A stretch of 64,000 nt of DNA from Welwitschia mirabilis (GCA_051453625.1 JBOZIK010000001.1:245165878-245229877); one strand, 5' to 3'; positions 24,910 to 36,960 are shown, counted from the stretch's first letter. Numbers and translations: made by a program. The notes: a model not told the origin generated them from the sequence alone.

Positions 24910-26253
24910 AAATATTACTAATTTTAATATATGAATTAAATTTAACACTTAGGATCATTCCTTTCACAAGGATAATTAGGGTAGGTTTTTAGAAATTACA
25001 CAGATCTTTCTTAATTAAAAGTTAAAAATAAAAGAAAAGAGAAAAGATAGAGATTTCAGAAATGCTTTAAAACTTCAATTGAAGAAGTAGTAAAGTAAGC
25101 AAGCTCCAAGGGTTTAACTAATTCATCCATCAACTATTATTCATTCTAAAGGTATCTTACATCTTCTTGAAACATACTTAAAATCATCAAGTAATGATGA
25201 ATTAGATTATGATGATATAGTCTCATTCATTATATAAGAATTGGTGAATGTGAAATTCACTTGATTCTTCACATCCATAAAATAAACATGAAAAATAAGG
25301 AATTAATGTACTTAAGATTCAATAAATTAAGAGGAACTTCAATTATTAAAAAAACTCTCTTAGTTGAAAAAATAACTTAATTATGTAAATTCACTAAGCA
25401 TTAAAAGTGAAAAGTTATTCATGACTTAATATTGAAATGAAAATATAATCATATTAAATTAGAAAAAATACATTATATAAAGGAAAGAAGAAAGACGCTA
25501 GAAAGAACTCCTTAAGATATCCTTGAAAGCAAGCTCACTCCCTGAAGAAGAACATAGAATGCCATGTTAACTTCATCCTCTAAGAGTTCTATTACTTTTT
25601 CAAAATGAAGAATGTTACAAATGAGGGATCAAGACCTATTTATAGGCAAGCATAGGGTGAGTGGTGATTACAATATTTTGGCTTGTAGCATTAGATAATT
25701 AGTTAAAAAATATATCATGTATGATTAGGTTGAGTCTTTGTCATCTTGCATTAGATAGAAATCATCATGTAAGCTCAATAGTTGGCTTCTAGACACTACT
25801 ACTTCTACCAACCACTCTCATAGCCATGTATCTACCCCATTATTTTACTCAGTAATGCCACATGTCACTACTATGTATCATCATTATCATATTATCAAAT
25901 ATGCAAGTTACTTCTAAGGTAAAATCCAATTAAGCCCATAACTACATTTGACTCAATCCTTCATTACAAGTCAAGATCATAAGTTTACAAGTGTTTTGCA
26001 TAAAAGGAATAGAGTCATTAGATGACCTAGATAATGATTCTAACATTTTAAGCTAGATGTTCATCAATTGTTATCTTATCCTTCAAAGGAAGGCACATGT
26101 CCTAAAAATGTCATGAGCAAATGATAAATTCATGATTAATATAAAAGGGTAATAGAAGACATGTTTTTATGATAAATTGGTCATATTCACATCTTCAATT
26201 AAGATAAATTAATCAAATAACTTGATCAGGTTATCAATTTTTACATGTTAACA
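24910..26253 (-). mobile_element. LTR family B, copy B2 (shared by H and G)
   Basis: Minus-strand start TGTTAACATGTAAAAATTGA at 26253; end at the primer site 24909. A TATA-like box (ctataaatagg on the minus strand) lies near 25637-25644. It has internal sequence on both sides: H leader and gag to the left, G protease to the right. So B2 is the 5' LTR of H and at the same time sits where the 3' LTR of G would be, an arrangement typical of unequal recombination between LTR elements. Confidence 0.8.
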
Positions 26254-26758
26254 TTCATCTTAAGTGGTGATGTAAGAGTCTTAATTTTGGAAAAAATCAA
26301 AGATGGGGCATTTCAATTGTATGTGGAAACTTCTTGATCAAGCATGAGACTTTCTATCTTATCCACATATTTGATTACATCATCATGAGGAGATAATTTC
26401 GTAGAATTAAAATCATTTAATTCAAATATCATATTACTAAATGAAATTTTTATAAACTGTTCCTATAATTAATGAGGAAATTAGAGGTTTTTAAGAAAGA
26501 TCTTTCCCTTGATAATAGGATCCATTTGATTGACTAATTCTTCTATATTTAGAACTAAAAATGCATCATAAAATAATAAATATCTACCTTAATAGTAATG
26601 ACCTTAATTATTTATAAAGATATCTTTAAGAATCTATCAACAAGTTGCAATTGAAGTTTAGAATCTTTGAGATCCTTTCAACATAGTTTCTTGTAAGTAC
26701 CATAAGGAATTGAGTTGACACTAGCTCCTAAGTTTAATAAGGATTGTCTTAGATATTT
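26254..26758 (-). pseudogene. Protease remnant, B element G
   Basis: Near 26700-26745 the frame reads LLNLGASVN where active enzymes have LLDLGASVN: the catalytic Asp codon has become Asn. Downstream are LQLVDRFLK and KVDIYYF, matching LQLADRS.K and KVDKFYF of this clade, then MDPIIKG near the substrate-flap end at 26500-26520. No RT follows: within about 200 bases the sequence reaches LTR B2. This copy has lost everything after protease, segment X included. Confidence 0.75.
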
Positions 26759-28080
26759 TTATCTAATTGTAGTAAAAATTGTAGGGCATCTAAGGTCTTT
26801 ATACTTAAATAAAATCTGGTTTTGAATTATTATAGTAGTTGATTGTGTTAGAAAGGAGTTTCTTTTGACATTCATTTGCCTCTTTATTATGCAAATGTCC
26901 TTAAGAAATTTTGCATAAGAAGGCACTTGTTTAATGGCTTCTAAGATAATAGTATTAATTTTAACTTCTTGAAATATTTGCAAGGCTTCTATCTATTTTC
27001 TAATGATGTTTTCTTTTTTAAATTATTGGGGAAATGATAAAGGCTGTTAATAGATGGGAAATGGATTTTAGTGTACTTCACTATTTCCTTATTTTCATTT
27101 GTTATGGTAGGTATTTCTTTATTCCCAAGTTGAGTAGGCTCTATTTTCTGGTTTATTTCCTTTTTTCTTCTAAGATCTATGGCCTTTATTTACTTAATGT
27201 AGCTAGGCTTTTCTTCTTTCATCATTTTTATTCATCTTGAGTTTAGCTATGGACTCATTGGGAGTTTTACTAGTTATTGTTGATTAATAAAGTGTAGAAT
27301 ATGCATAGTGCTCTATTATAGTTTTTGAAGTTTCTCTTTAAGATTGTTCATGATGAATGAGTTCTATCAGTTAATCTAGATTTGTATTTTCAAGAAGGCA
27401 TTTAGTACCTCTTTCAAGGGATTAGATGATGATGTTTGATGATTTGATAAGGAATGATGATATGATTGATATTAGTTTAATGATGAAGGGTATGAATGGG
27501 AGAATAAAGGAAACATGTTTCTAGAATGAAAGCTTGAAATGTAATAAGGGGGATTATCTTGTTTTCATGAAAATTTTGAATGGTTCCTCCACTTAAGGTT
27601 ATACATATTTGAATATGTATGATTATTATGGTTTTGCCGAGGTTACACTACCATATTTACCTCTTCATTAACATTGTTTTAAAATACTAGTATAGAAGAA
27701 CACTCCACCATTTCATGAAAACTAATATGATAGATTAAACAACCAAGTTTTAAAGCTATAGGTTTAGGTTATAAATTAAAGGATTCTAACTTTTTAGATA
27801 TTTTGTTAATTTAGTTATCAAAATTAAAGTTTTCAGATATCCAAAGATACTAGTGGATTTGACTAGATATTGAGATATAAATGGTTCTATGAGTTTTTTT
27901 CTAGCTTTTAGATGTCTTAGCTATAAATTCTAAGTGATTTCAAACTTTTTTTATATCCAAGTTGAAGAAAGTACCTCTACTTATCATCTTTATCAACTTC
28001 CTATTATTTGAAGATAATCTCTCGTAGAAAAAGCTAGTGATTCTACCTAGTTCTAAGCCATGTTAGGGAAATTTTTGTAA
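26759..28080 (-). pseudogene. gag remnant, B element G
   Basis: The last 74 codons (26983-26759) are open and read QVPSYAKFLKDICIIKR, then QNQILFKYKDLRCPTI; this is the conserved gag end that leads into protease in Athila/Tat-type elements. At about 27560-27720 HEMVECSSI, VNMV and YSNMYNLKWRNHSKFS match the nucleocapsid-side pattern (Y....YN..WRNHPN.SW). Farther upstream the frame breaks repeatedly. It belongs with the protease at 26254-26758. Confidence 0.75.
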
Positions 28081-28416
28081 CAATCCTCGAAAAATATTTT
28101 AACAAACCTACATCAATTGACATAACTCTTTCATAATAAACTAGCTTAAATAGAAGGTTTAATAACTATAATAAATCACTAGTAATATTCCATTCTCTCT
28201 TATTCAACAAGAACTAAGTAAAGTTCATGAGTTCACAAGTAAACCTAAGAGAAGTAAAAATGGCAGAAGAAGGAGAGCCTAACCATATTGAAGAAAAAAT
28301 TTTATACATCTTAGGGTGGAAAGGAGATAAATTAGAAAATAGAGTTGACTCAGTATGAAGAAATACCTATAAGAATAAAATATATTCATAACTTATAATA
28401 TATTCATTTCCAAACT
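28081..28416 (-). other. Leader of B element G, no gene seen
   Basis: AT-rich stretch between gag and LTR B3. Only a weak primer-site candidate is present near 28405-28416, where the minus strand reads tttggaaatga. No coding signal. Confidence 0.4.
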
Positions 28417-28849
28417 TATAATAGAACTAGGTGAGCACTCAGTTATCATTCTTTCCACACGGACAATGAAGATAACCAAAATATAATAAAACACATACTT
28501 CTAGAGTAGCACAGAGATTCAATAAAACTTCAAATCAAGAATAAGAAATCAAGAGTAGAGATTCAAAAAATAAGAGCTTGGGCATAGACATAACACTTAA
28601 GGACTAACATGAACATTTCACAAAATAAGAGATATCATTCAAAGATATATTACAAGTCTAATTTACATCATCAATCTATCAATTCTAATGAGTTTCATTC
28701 ATCACATAAGTTTAATGAGATTCTTTATTACTCTAATTTATCATAGTCTATTCATAAGCATAAAAAGTAGGAAAGAAATCCCAAGATCCGTTAATTACAT
28801 AGTAAAGAAATGAAAAGAAAAGATTCATTAAAAAATATTAATAACCTAG
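28417..28849 (-). mobile_element. LTR family B, copy B3, first part (5' LTR of G)
   Basis: Matches the low-coordinate part of B5, B7 and B8: the ttctttcc block at 28455 and the tcattcatcacataagttta block at 28690. It stops abruptly at 28849 where the oppositely oriented element F starts. The homology resumes at 35400 on the far side of F, proving an insertion into the LTR. Confidence 0.75.
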
Positions 28850-30133
28850 TATTAACAAGTAAAAATTAACATTCATATCAAGTATTTTAGGTCGATTTAG
28901 TATAAATGAAGACATTATTTTAATTAAATCATATGTCTTCTATTATTTTTAAAATAGAATTTAATATTATGCGTGTCTCTATGATAATTACAAATCTTTA
29001 GCTACATTTTGGAATACATGATGGAAGACAAACATAATTTTGATAGTGACAATGGAGACATGGGATGGTAACACATAGTAGTAGCACTAGAAGACATATG
29101 ATAGAGGTATGTGGAGGTGGAATTAGAGACATGTGATGATAGCACCTTCAAAGAACACATGTTAGACTCCTCCTAACAAAGATTCCACCTCAGGTTGTAT
29201 GATTATCTTTACCAAATGATATAAAAAATCTTTACCAAATGCTAAATATCAAAGATGGTTCCTAATGCTAGAGAACAGAATCTTATCTACCTAACACTAC
29301 AAGATAACATTCACTAAATGCTATAAGATAGAATCTTATCTACCTAATGCTAAAAAATAAAGATTCTACTTAATGTTATAAGTCAAGGACTCTCAACCAT
29401 ATTAATCCTACCCTCACTTATAAAGGAGCCTTGAGTCCTTTATTGTATTTATCCTTCATTTGATAAAGGCACATAACCTTTGGAATGTTAAGGTGCAATG
29501 ATATTCTAAGCATTTTCTTGGGGAATGAGCTTGTTTTAAGGAGCTTGAGGAGTTCTTTCTATTCCTTCATGTTAGATGTAATGTACATTTTTGATTCAAT
29601 AATTCAGAGTTATTTCCTCTTGATTATTAGTTTTAAATTTAATTTTATACTAGGAATGCTTAAGGAATAATGCACTATTAAGTTTTACTTTAGCCATTGA
29701 GTGGATTTGATTAGTTAATTAATTCATAATATTAATAGTTCTATGGACCTTTGCACTTTACTTTGTACTTTTTATTTTTACTATAAGGCTATGGGATCAA
29801 TGACTATCAAATTCATCAGTACTCAAATGGTGAATGAGATTGTGTTATCATGTTTCATGCTTTTACATTTGATGGTCCAAGTTTTTGTTTTAGGATAGTA
29901 TTGCATACAGTCAAGTAAGGACTTGTAGAAGGATGAATTGAGTGAATTATAGCTTGCTTGCTTTCCACTTTCTAAATGAAATTTTATAAAAATTTTAAAC
30001 TCTAGTTTTCTCTTTTCTTTTCTCCTTTTTATATTAAATTTCACTTAAGTTAAACTTAGTGCAATTTCTATTTAGTTATGAAAGAATTATAACTAAGTTC
30101 TAACTTAGTTTAAATCTAGACATTATAAAACAA
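28850..30133 (+). mobile_element. LTR family B, 5' LTR of element F
   Basis: Starts tattaacaagtaaaaattaa and ends cattataaaaca. It pairs with 34074-35399 along its whole length, but with many differences, so F is an old insertion. The part at 29195-29370 has repeated cctaatgctata(a)gat units before a TATA box at 29419. Canonical TG has decayed to TA at the start. Confidence 0.85.
29419..29425 (+). promoter_or_regulatory. TATA box of F 5' LTR
   Basis: cacttataaaggagcc stands after the cctaatgctata repeats, and the same spot in the 3' LTR reads cttataaaagaaac (34670-34676). It is followed by ttcattgtatt-like sequence in both LTRs. A likely RNA polymerase II start for element RNA. Confidence 0.6.
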
Positions 30134-30142
30134 AAAATAGAT

Positions 30143-30163
30143 TTTTGTCTCATTACTATAGAT
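30143..30163 (+). other. Primer-binding site of element F
   Basis: ttttgtctcattactataga, then taatggtatggtagct. It aligns with the B5 site (ttggtcctattactaag, then tatgatggcat) and the E site (63329-63352). It is a decayed tRNA-Asp type site; the relation to tRNA-Asp is inference from the Athila/Tat lineage. Confidence 0.6.
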
Positions 30164-30680
30164 AATGGTATGGTAGCTACTCAGAAAGAGCACAACGTTT
30201 TCTTTCTTATAAGTTTTTAGTTAGATTTAATTTTTCTAGTGGTGGATACTGATCCTTACTAGTGATACCTGACTTGGTTATCTTTTCTTTTTTTATGTGT
30301 TTGTTTATTTTTTATGCTAGTGGTTGGTATTGATCATTTTAGTGATACCTAGACTAATCTAATTTGCTTTTATTCTAAGTTGTTTTATGTAAGTCTAACA
30401 TTTTATTACTCATAGCTAAGGAGAAAACTTAAAACCTTAAAAATTTTAATTAACTTTATATGCTTTTAATTTTACTACATTTTTAATTCTAGTTTCTATA
30501 AAGGCTTGATCTTAAGAAAAAGTGAAAACAAGAAAAACACTAAAAATCTTAATCAATTTTTATTAAGCACAAATTTCATTTATTTCTATTTTAGTTTTTC
30601 TGTAACCCTGTAACATTACTCGATTGGTGAGATAATTGTAAAACACTATATTTTTCTTTTAACCAAAATTCTCATCCTTA
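30164..30680 (+). other. Leader of element F with a repeated block
   Basis: Non-coding. A block of about 45 bases occurs twice about 84 bases apart, at 30234-30280 and 30318-30362: both read ctagtggt(t)ggtactgatc with variants, then gtgatacct. The block also appears in reverse complement in the leader of H. Confidence 0.6.
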
Positions 30681-31700
30681 CCTACTATGTCATCTTCTCT
30701 AACTGGTGCCACTGGCTATTTTGAACAAAAACCTCTTATCTTTTAAAATGTTTTATCCTCAACTCAATAAAACTATCTGGATATTATACCCCTTTAAAAA
30801 CTTTAATAGTTAAGAAAATGTAAATCATATAATTAATTTTGTAATTTATTTTCTTAAAATTTTTAACTTGAGTTGGATACATAATCCATTTGAAATACCT
30901 CTTTTCCAATTTACCTAGGAAATAGTGATAATTCCTATAATAATTTAAATTGTATTTAACCTAAAACTATATGTGATTAAATTTATCCTAAGAAAAACTT
31001 AAGGGACTTCATCCAACACAATCAAAATAATCCATACCCTTTACCCTCATTTCCTTATTAATTTAATAATCAAATTCCTTACACAAATTTAAAACACCTT
31101 ATTTCTAAGGGTTTGATCCTTAACTTTCCATCTTACCTCATGAATTTTATTCTTTACATTTGATTCTAATCATCCATCTTTCTTCATGCAATGAACAACA
31201 TCATCTACCCACTTTGAGGAGTCAGTCAAAAAATCCATGAAGACTCAAGACCAAATTAACAATGCTCATGAAATAATTTTCAAAATACACTCCTCTTACT
31301 TAGGTAATCTTGAGAAAAGTTTTTAAATCCAAATTTAAGTCCTCTAAGAAATTGTCCAAAAGAATGATCAAATTATGGAATCCTCAACCAATAAAAATAA
31401 GACCTTATTTTAAACCTTAGAATTTTGAAAAGAATAAGGATAGTGAAATCAATAGCACTCAAATCACACCCATTAAGAATGAGGAAGAAACAAGTGAGAA
31501 AATTTATGAAGATCTGAAGTTTGGAAACACATTACTTAATTATCAATTATCTATAAGAATTTATATTTTAGAGTCAGGTTAAACACGTTAGAGGATGATT
31601 CAAAAGATGAACAACCATGTGAAAAAGGATATACTTTAGAGAATTTTATAAAAAAGGATGAGTTATTAAGTGACATCAATAAATAGAGCATCAAATTACA
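30681..31700 (+). pseudogene. gag remnant, element F
   Basis: Degraded gag. Near 31201 the frame reads SSTHFEESVKKSMKTQDQIN, a coiled region that in plant gag precedes the nucleocapsid part. At 31463-31522 another frame reads ITPIKNEEETSEKIYEDLKF, matching MSFRNEKEINEEIYEDLKF of element I (41360-41418). At 31621-31680 EKGYTLENFIKKDELLSDIN matches KGYILESYTKE of I. Start codon and exact limits cannot be fixed because of stops. The shared acidic block differs from the pre-protease gag end of H, G and E, so F and I form a separate subfamily. Confidence 0.6.
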
Positions 31701-32850
31701 ACCATTATTACTTAACCAATTACATGAGGAGGAAATCAATAGTGACAATAATGGAAAAAAGACATTAGTAATAATTCCATACTTGATTCATCATCACCTT
31801 CTTATCATTAATTCAATAGATCAACCATTACATATTCACCTTTATTAACTAAGCAAGACTCAAACCTTAATAAAGAAGATAAAACTCTTTCAGAATTGGA
31901 ATCAACTTTCANNNNNNNNNNNNNNNNNNNNNNNNNNNNNNNNNNNNNNNNNNNNNNNNNNNNNNNNNNNNNNNNNNNNNNNNNNNNNNNNNNNNNNNNN
32001 NNNNNNNNNNNNNNNNNNNNNNNNNNNNNNNNNNNNNNNNNNNNNNNNNNNNNNNNNNNNNNNNNNNNNNNNNNNNNNNNNNNNNNNNNNNNNNNNNNNN
32101 NNNNNNNNNNNNNNNNNNNNNNNNNNNNNNNNNNNNNNNNNNNNNNNNNNNNNNNNNNNNNNNNNNNNNNNNNNNNNNNNNNNNNNNNNNNNNNNNNNNN
32201 NNNNNNNNNNNNNNNNNNNNNNNNNNNNNNNNNNNNNNNNNNNNNNNNNNNNNNNNNNNNNNNNNNNNNNNNNNNNNNNNNNNNNNNNNNNNNNNNNNNN
32301 NNNNNNNNNNNNNNNNNNNNNNNNNNNNNNNNNNNNNNNNNNNNNNNNNNNNNNNNTTTTAATTTATTTTTATTTTTTTCCCCAAAATTTAGTCTTGCAA
32401 GAGTTAAGGGATGGACTACTATTAATCTTAAAGGCATGAATGTTTATTCTTGTACTAATGTTCTTTTGAATTTTATACATGGATTCTCTCCTGATCAAAA
32501 ATTCCTTGTAATTTTTAAAATCATTTGATAATCATTTTCATGCATATGAGCCTTCATGCCCGTATCATCTTTAAGAATTTTTATCTCCATTTTTTAAGTT
32601 AAATTTTACTTGTAGGATAGATTTTTCTTTTAGGTTTTATTTCATTTGGAAGAAAATAAAAGATTTAAAAACATGTGTATTTGATGATCTCTCTTTTCTA
32701 AAACCTCACAAGCACTACCATCCTTTTACTTAGGAATTGTCCAATTTCATCTCCTTAATTCCTTTCATACATTCTTACCATCACTTAAGGACTTCACTAA
32801 GCCAACAAACATTTTACCTTACCATTCATCTATGAATTCTTAAGACTTAC
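31701..32850 (+). pseudogene. Segment X of element F (with 445-N gap)
   Basis: After an acidic, stop-broken stretch and a gap (31912-32356), the frame reads GWTTINLKGMNVYSCTNVL at about 32410-32466, matching KRWTISNFKHINFIACINVL of I and KKVIDWTSFNFEHLKSIM of E. This resembles the KKAIGWTIADIKGIS linker that leads into RT, but no RT follows. The C-terminal part (32540-32830) has FHL.. and HSSMNS*DLLTRLM, parallel to the YEF.RLN ending of other copies. No protease is visible, although the gap could hide one. Function unknown. Confidence 0.5.
31912..32356. other. Assembly gap (445 N) inside element F
   Basis: Unsequenced bases between gag and the readable part of X. Element I has no gap at the matching place. 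Confidence 0.99.
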
Positions 32851-34073
32851 TAACTAGACTAATGACCCTTTAAATCAAAATTCAATAATAAATAATCTTG
32901 TATCATCTAAGTTACAATTATGATTAAGTATCATTATAAGTTTTTAGGCAAAGTTATGCTTATTTTAAGTGTAATTGTTAAGAGTGCATTCAATTTGTTG
33001 AAAAGGTGGAACCTAACTTTGCATATGCCCCTTAAGTCTAAAGCTTTTGATGGGGACACTACTTTTCTTAATTAGGCTAATGAGCCTATCACCCCTAAAA
33101 TGCACCTAAAATATTATTATAGAAAGATGGACAAAAGAAAAATAATGTATCTCTTCTCTAAATGCAAATAAGATTAATCACTTAATTGGATTTAGTTAAC
33201 TGCATTGGGACTATCGATGCTTGCTGGCAATGTAGCTCTAATGGTCTATTTTATAACATCTTCAACTACATCAGGGCGATAGACATTTGTTATCAATGTA
33301 GCACTAACTCCTTCATACATTGACTTACTTAATTCTATTATAGCAAGATGTCATAAAACTAGATGCTTAATGTAATTTAAAGGATTAAATTAAGAACATA
33401 TATAATGAAAAATGTGGGAATCAGAGGCCTTTTGTAATATGTTATTTTTAACTTTCATGCTTGGGATTTGCTATAATGTCCTAAATTTATGTACGTTAAT
33501 TAATTAAAACTATGCTTATTTGATTTCAAGATCCATTAAAACTACAAAAATATAATGAAGGTCATTAACTTAGGTAGGTTTGCTTATTTATCCATCAATT
33601 ATTGTTAAGTCCTTTGACACATTTTCATTTTTCATCTCCATCACCAATTTCACTTCATTCCCATTTCATGAGAAATAAAACTTAAGGCATAAATGACTTT
33701 TACTTAGAATTTTTAGGAAGAAATAAAATAGTCCTTTTACATTAGTTAGTTTTTTCCCTTAGTTGCATTACTTTACATTATTTTAAAAAAAGGACTTGTT
33801 AAAATCTTTATAAGGCTATGTTCTCAAATGCTTTAAATACTTTCTATCATAAACTTTGAGAATAAAGTTTAGTATGGTTTGGGGGGTTATGGCATCCATT
33901 TTTCATCAAATTTTTTATTTTGATGCATTAATTACTTAAAATTGCTTATAAAAAATTTTCAAAGATATAACATTATCACACTTAAGTGCTCTGACTTAAA
34001 TAATTTTTCCATTTTTAACCATGTTATTAATAACTTTTTGCTAAGATACTAGTAAAAATCTAATTAGGTGTTG
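32851..34073 (+). mobile_element. 3' non-coding region of element F
   Basis: Plus-strand counterpart of the K and E 3' regions. It contains ttgatggggacactactttt (33048) before the tandem repeats at 33205-33325, then the ccatttcatgagaaat block at 33660. It ends with tttttgctaaga and an A/G-rich tract taattaggtgttg just before the LTR at 34074. That tract is the likely, decayed polypurine tract. Confidence 0.6.
33205..33325 (+). repeat. Tandem repeat in the F 3' region
   Basis: Two units: ggcaatgtagctctaatggt and atcaatgtagcactaactcc with preceding gactatcgatgc and gcgatagacat. They correspond in reverse complement to the K repeats at 10246-10395. Confidence 0.65.
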
Positions 34074-35399
34074 TATTAACATGAAAAAACACCATTTATA
34101 TCAACTATTTTAAGTTGATTAGTATAAATAAAGACATTAATTTAATTGTTTTAATCATAAAATATGTATCCTGTTATTTTAAAAATAAAATTTAATATTA
34201 TTCTTGTCTTCATGATAATTGCAAATATTTAGCTATGTTTTGGAACACATAATGGAAAATGGAGATAATTTTGATAGTGGTAATGAAGAGATGAGGTGGT
34301 GATACATAGCAGTAATAATGGAAGACATATAATAGATGCATGTGAAGGTAGCATTGAATACACGTGGTGATATCACTAATTGGTAGAGGAATCTGGTTCC
34401 AAAGAACACATGTTGGACTCATCATGAGGAATATTCCACCTAATGCTATATGATGATCTTCACAAAATGCTATAAGATAACCTTCACTAAATGCTTAATG
34501 ATGAAGATTGTACCTAATGCTAGAGGATAAATCTTATCTACATAATGCTATCAGATAACTTTCATCAAATACTTCAAGATAGAATCTTATCTACCTAATG
34601 CTAAAAAATGAAGATTCTATATAATGCTATAATACGAAGGATTTTAATTACCTTAATCCTATTCTTACTTATAAAAGAAACTAGATTCCTTCATTGTATT
34701 CATCCTTTATTTGATAAAGATGCAGAACCTTTAAAGTATCAAACAAAATGGAATTCTAAGTGCTTTCTTAGGGAGTGAGCTTGTTTCAAGGAGCTTGAGA
34801 AGTTCTTTCTATTTCTTAGTCTTTGATGTAATGTATTTTTTTTGATTTAATAATTTAAAGTTATTTGCTTTTGATTGTTATTTCAAATTTAATTTTATAC
34901 TAGGAATGCTTAAGGGATAATGCACTATCAAGTTTTGCTTTGGTTACCTAGTGGATTCCATTACTTAAGTGGTTTATAGTCTTAATAGTTTTATGAACCT
35001 TTTGTACTTTAGTTCATACTTTCTCTTTTTATTATAAGGCTATGATATTCATGACTACCAAATTCTTTTACGTTCAAATGGTGAATAATATTATGTAATC
35101 ATGATTTATGCTTTTATATTTAATGGTCTAAGTTTTTGTTTTAAGATGATGTCACATATGATTAAGTAAGGCCTTGTAGGAGTATGAATCAGTGACTTAG
35201 AGCTTTTTTGCTTTCCACTTTTTGAATGCATTTTTAACAAAATTATAAACTTCCCTTTTCTTTCTTCTTTTCTCTTTTTATTGTAACTTTCACTTAAGTT
35301 AAAGTTAGTGCAATTTCTATTTAATTGACCATTAATTATTCAGGTAAAAAAATGATAACTAAGTTTGAACTTAGTTTAAATCTAAACATTGTAAAACAA
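34074..35399 (+). mobile_element. LTR family B, 3' LTR of element F
   Basis: Starts tattaacatgaaaaaacacc, ends cattgtaaaaca. It is collinear with 28850-30133, including the cctaatgctata repeats (34430-34640) and a TATA box at 34670-34676. One block near 34380-34400 and one near 35325-35350 are absent from the 5' copy. No clear 5-bp target duplication remains (cctag on the left). Confidence 0.85.
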
Positions 35400-35650
35400 T
35401 GGACACTTAATAATAAGTTGATTGTAATCAAACATTAAAAGTATAAAGTGATTTACAACTAGAAACTAAGAAAGGAAACCACTATGTTCATTATGTACGT
35501 TATATCAAAGAAGAAAACTAAAAGTTTTAAATAAAACATTTTGCTAACCTCAAGGCTCATCCATTCTCAAAGAAAAAAAAACTAAAAATACATGCTAAGA
35601 GAGTTCTCCTCTAAGAATAATTAATCTTGTTATCAAAGAATTAATTTTAT
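35400..35650 (-). mobile_element. LTR family B, copy B3, second part
   Basis: Continuation of 28417-28849 beyond F. The order tcaaacattaaaagtat, then gttatatcaaagaagaaaac, then ctcaaggctcatccattctc matches B7 at 56350-56510. It stops near 35650 before the TATA-bearing half, which is deleted, and runs directly into gag sequence. Confidence 0.7.
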
Positions 35651-36400
35651 TACTTAGGAAAAATTTAGAAATGAATGCTTTATTTAAATCATTCCCAATC
35701 ATAATTGAAAGAGATTTTGAGGTGTAAAGATTAGGTTTTCTTCTTTTGCTTCTAATGAAAGAAAAATAAGATTAGTCTTAGAGCACCAATAGGGTTTAGG
35801 TATTAGGAAATGATTAAAAGAACACATTCTAATTTCTTAAGATACAAGTATGTATCTTCTAATTCTAAGTCCTAAAAGTATGAAAGAAATTGAATAGCTA
35901 ATATTGTAAAATCTAATCTATGTGACAACAGAAGTTAGAACTACAAGACAATGTTCCTAGGCATTATGATTGTCTGCAGTATTTAAGAGGTCACATAGAT
36001 TAAGAGTTGTTATAAAAATTGGACTAAATTTGGGAATAGAATTGGCTTAGGTTGTGAGAAAAATAATTAGCTTGAGTGATGAGGCCGTGATTGGTTGAAA
36101 AGATGGGATTTAAGTTATTCTAATATTTCTTCATTGAAGAGTGAAAAGAGATTGGGACAATGGGTATTTTAAAAAGTGAAAGATTCATCCAAGTTATGCT
36201 TACGAAATCTTTGAGAATGGTCCTTGAGGTAGATCTTTCTTCATTATTATCAGTGTTCATTAATTCCATATTATCATTAGACGAATTAGTTATTAAGCAT
36301 CCTAAATCATCATATGTCTGATACATAAAAATTAAAAAAATCCTAGAGGATACCCTCAAACACAAAAATACTAAGAAAAAATGAAACAGTTGAATGCAAA
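35651..36400 (-). pseudogene. gag fragment of the B5-associated element
   Basis: Matches H gag at 23510-23830 in order: the cttaggaaaaatttaga, agagattttgaggtgtaaag and atttcttaagatacaagta blocks have counterparts there. An 81-codon open frame (36120-36365) has no recognisable motif and may be partly out of frame. The fragment is joined at 35650 to the truncated LTR B3, so an internal deletion removed the rest of the element. Confidence 0.5.
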
Positions 36401-36940
36401 TTAAAATTGTAAAAAAGATAAACTATATTATACATTTTATTCTTCTCTTTTTTTAAAAAATTATTATGAAACTAAAATTGAAATATATTTTATTTAAAAA
36501 TAAAACTAACTTTTTTCCTTTTTCCTTTTAAAAAAATACATGAAAGAAAAAAGAAGAAAATGTTATCTATTGTCTATGTTATTACTTGTGGCTAATTCTT
36601 TGATTCTTGATGCTTTATCTTTTGTTCAAAGAGATCACTAATAAAAACCTATAAAATCAAATAACCATTAAAAAAATAATGCTATTTTCTTGGTTAGGAT
36701 TAGAAAACTCAATAAAAACTAAAACGAGCTAGACTAGCTTTTGTTTTACTAGAAATGAAGTAGTACCCACTATTAGAAAGTATAAAAAGAAATACAAAGA
36801 AAAGAAAAATGGACTAGTTCAGGTTACAATGGAAGAGAGTAGTTCCAACTGCTAGAAATGAAAGAAAATTCTATTTAACTAAAATGAAAGAAATAAAAAG
36901 AAACTTTTTGCATGCTTCTGATGAAGCTATCATGCCATCA
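36401..36940 (-). other. Leader of the B5-associated element
   Basis: Non-coding A-rich stretch between gag and primer site. It contains two blocks with gtagtacccactattagaaa and gtagttccaactgctagaaa (36760 and 36840), which parallel the duplicated leader block of F. Confidence 0.5.
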
Positions 36941-36960
36941 TACTTAGTAATAGGACCAAA
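36941..36960 (-). other. Primer-binding site next to LTR B5
   Basis: Minus strand reads tttggtcctattactaagta, then tgatggcat. This is the best-preserved B-family primer site in the window and matches the tRNA-Asp type site apart from changes expected from decay. Confidence 0.65.

Noticed and set aside
28845-35404. 5-bp target duplication around element F
   Set aside because: cctag on the left has no convincing partner on the right; decay or border uncertainty prevents a call.
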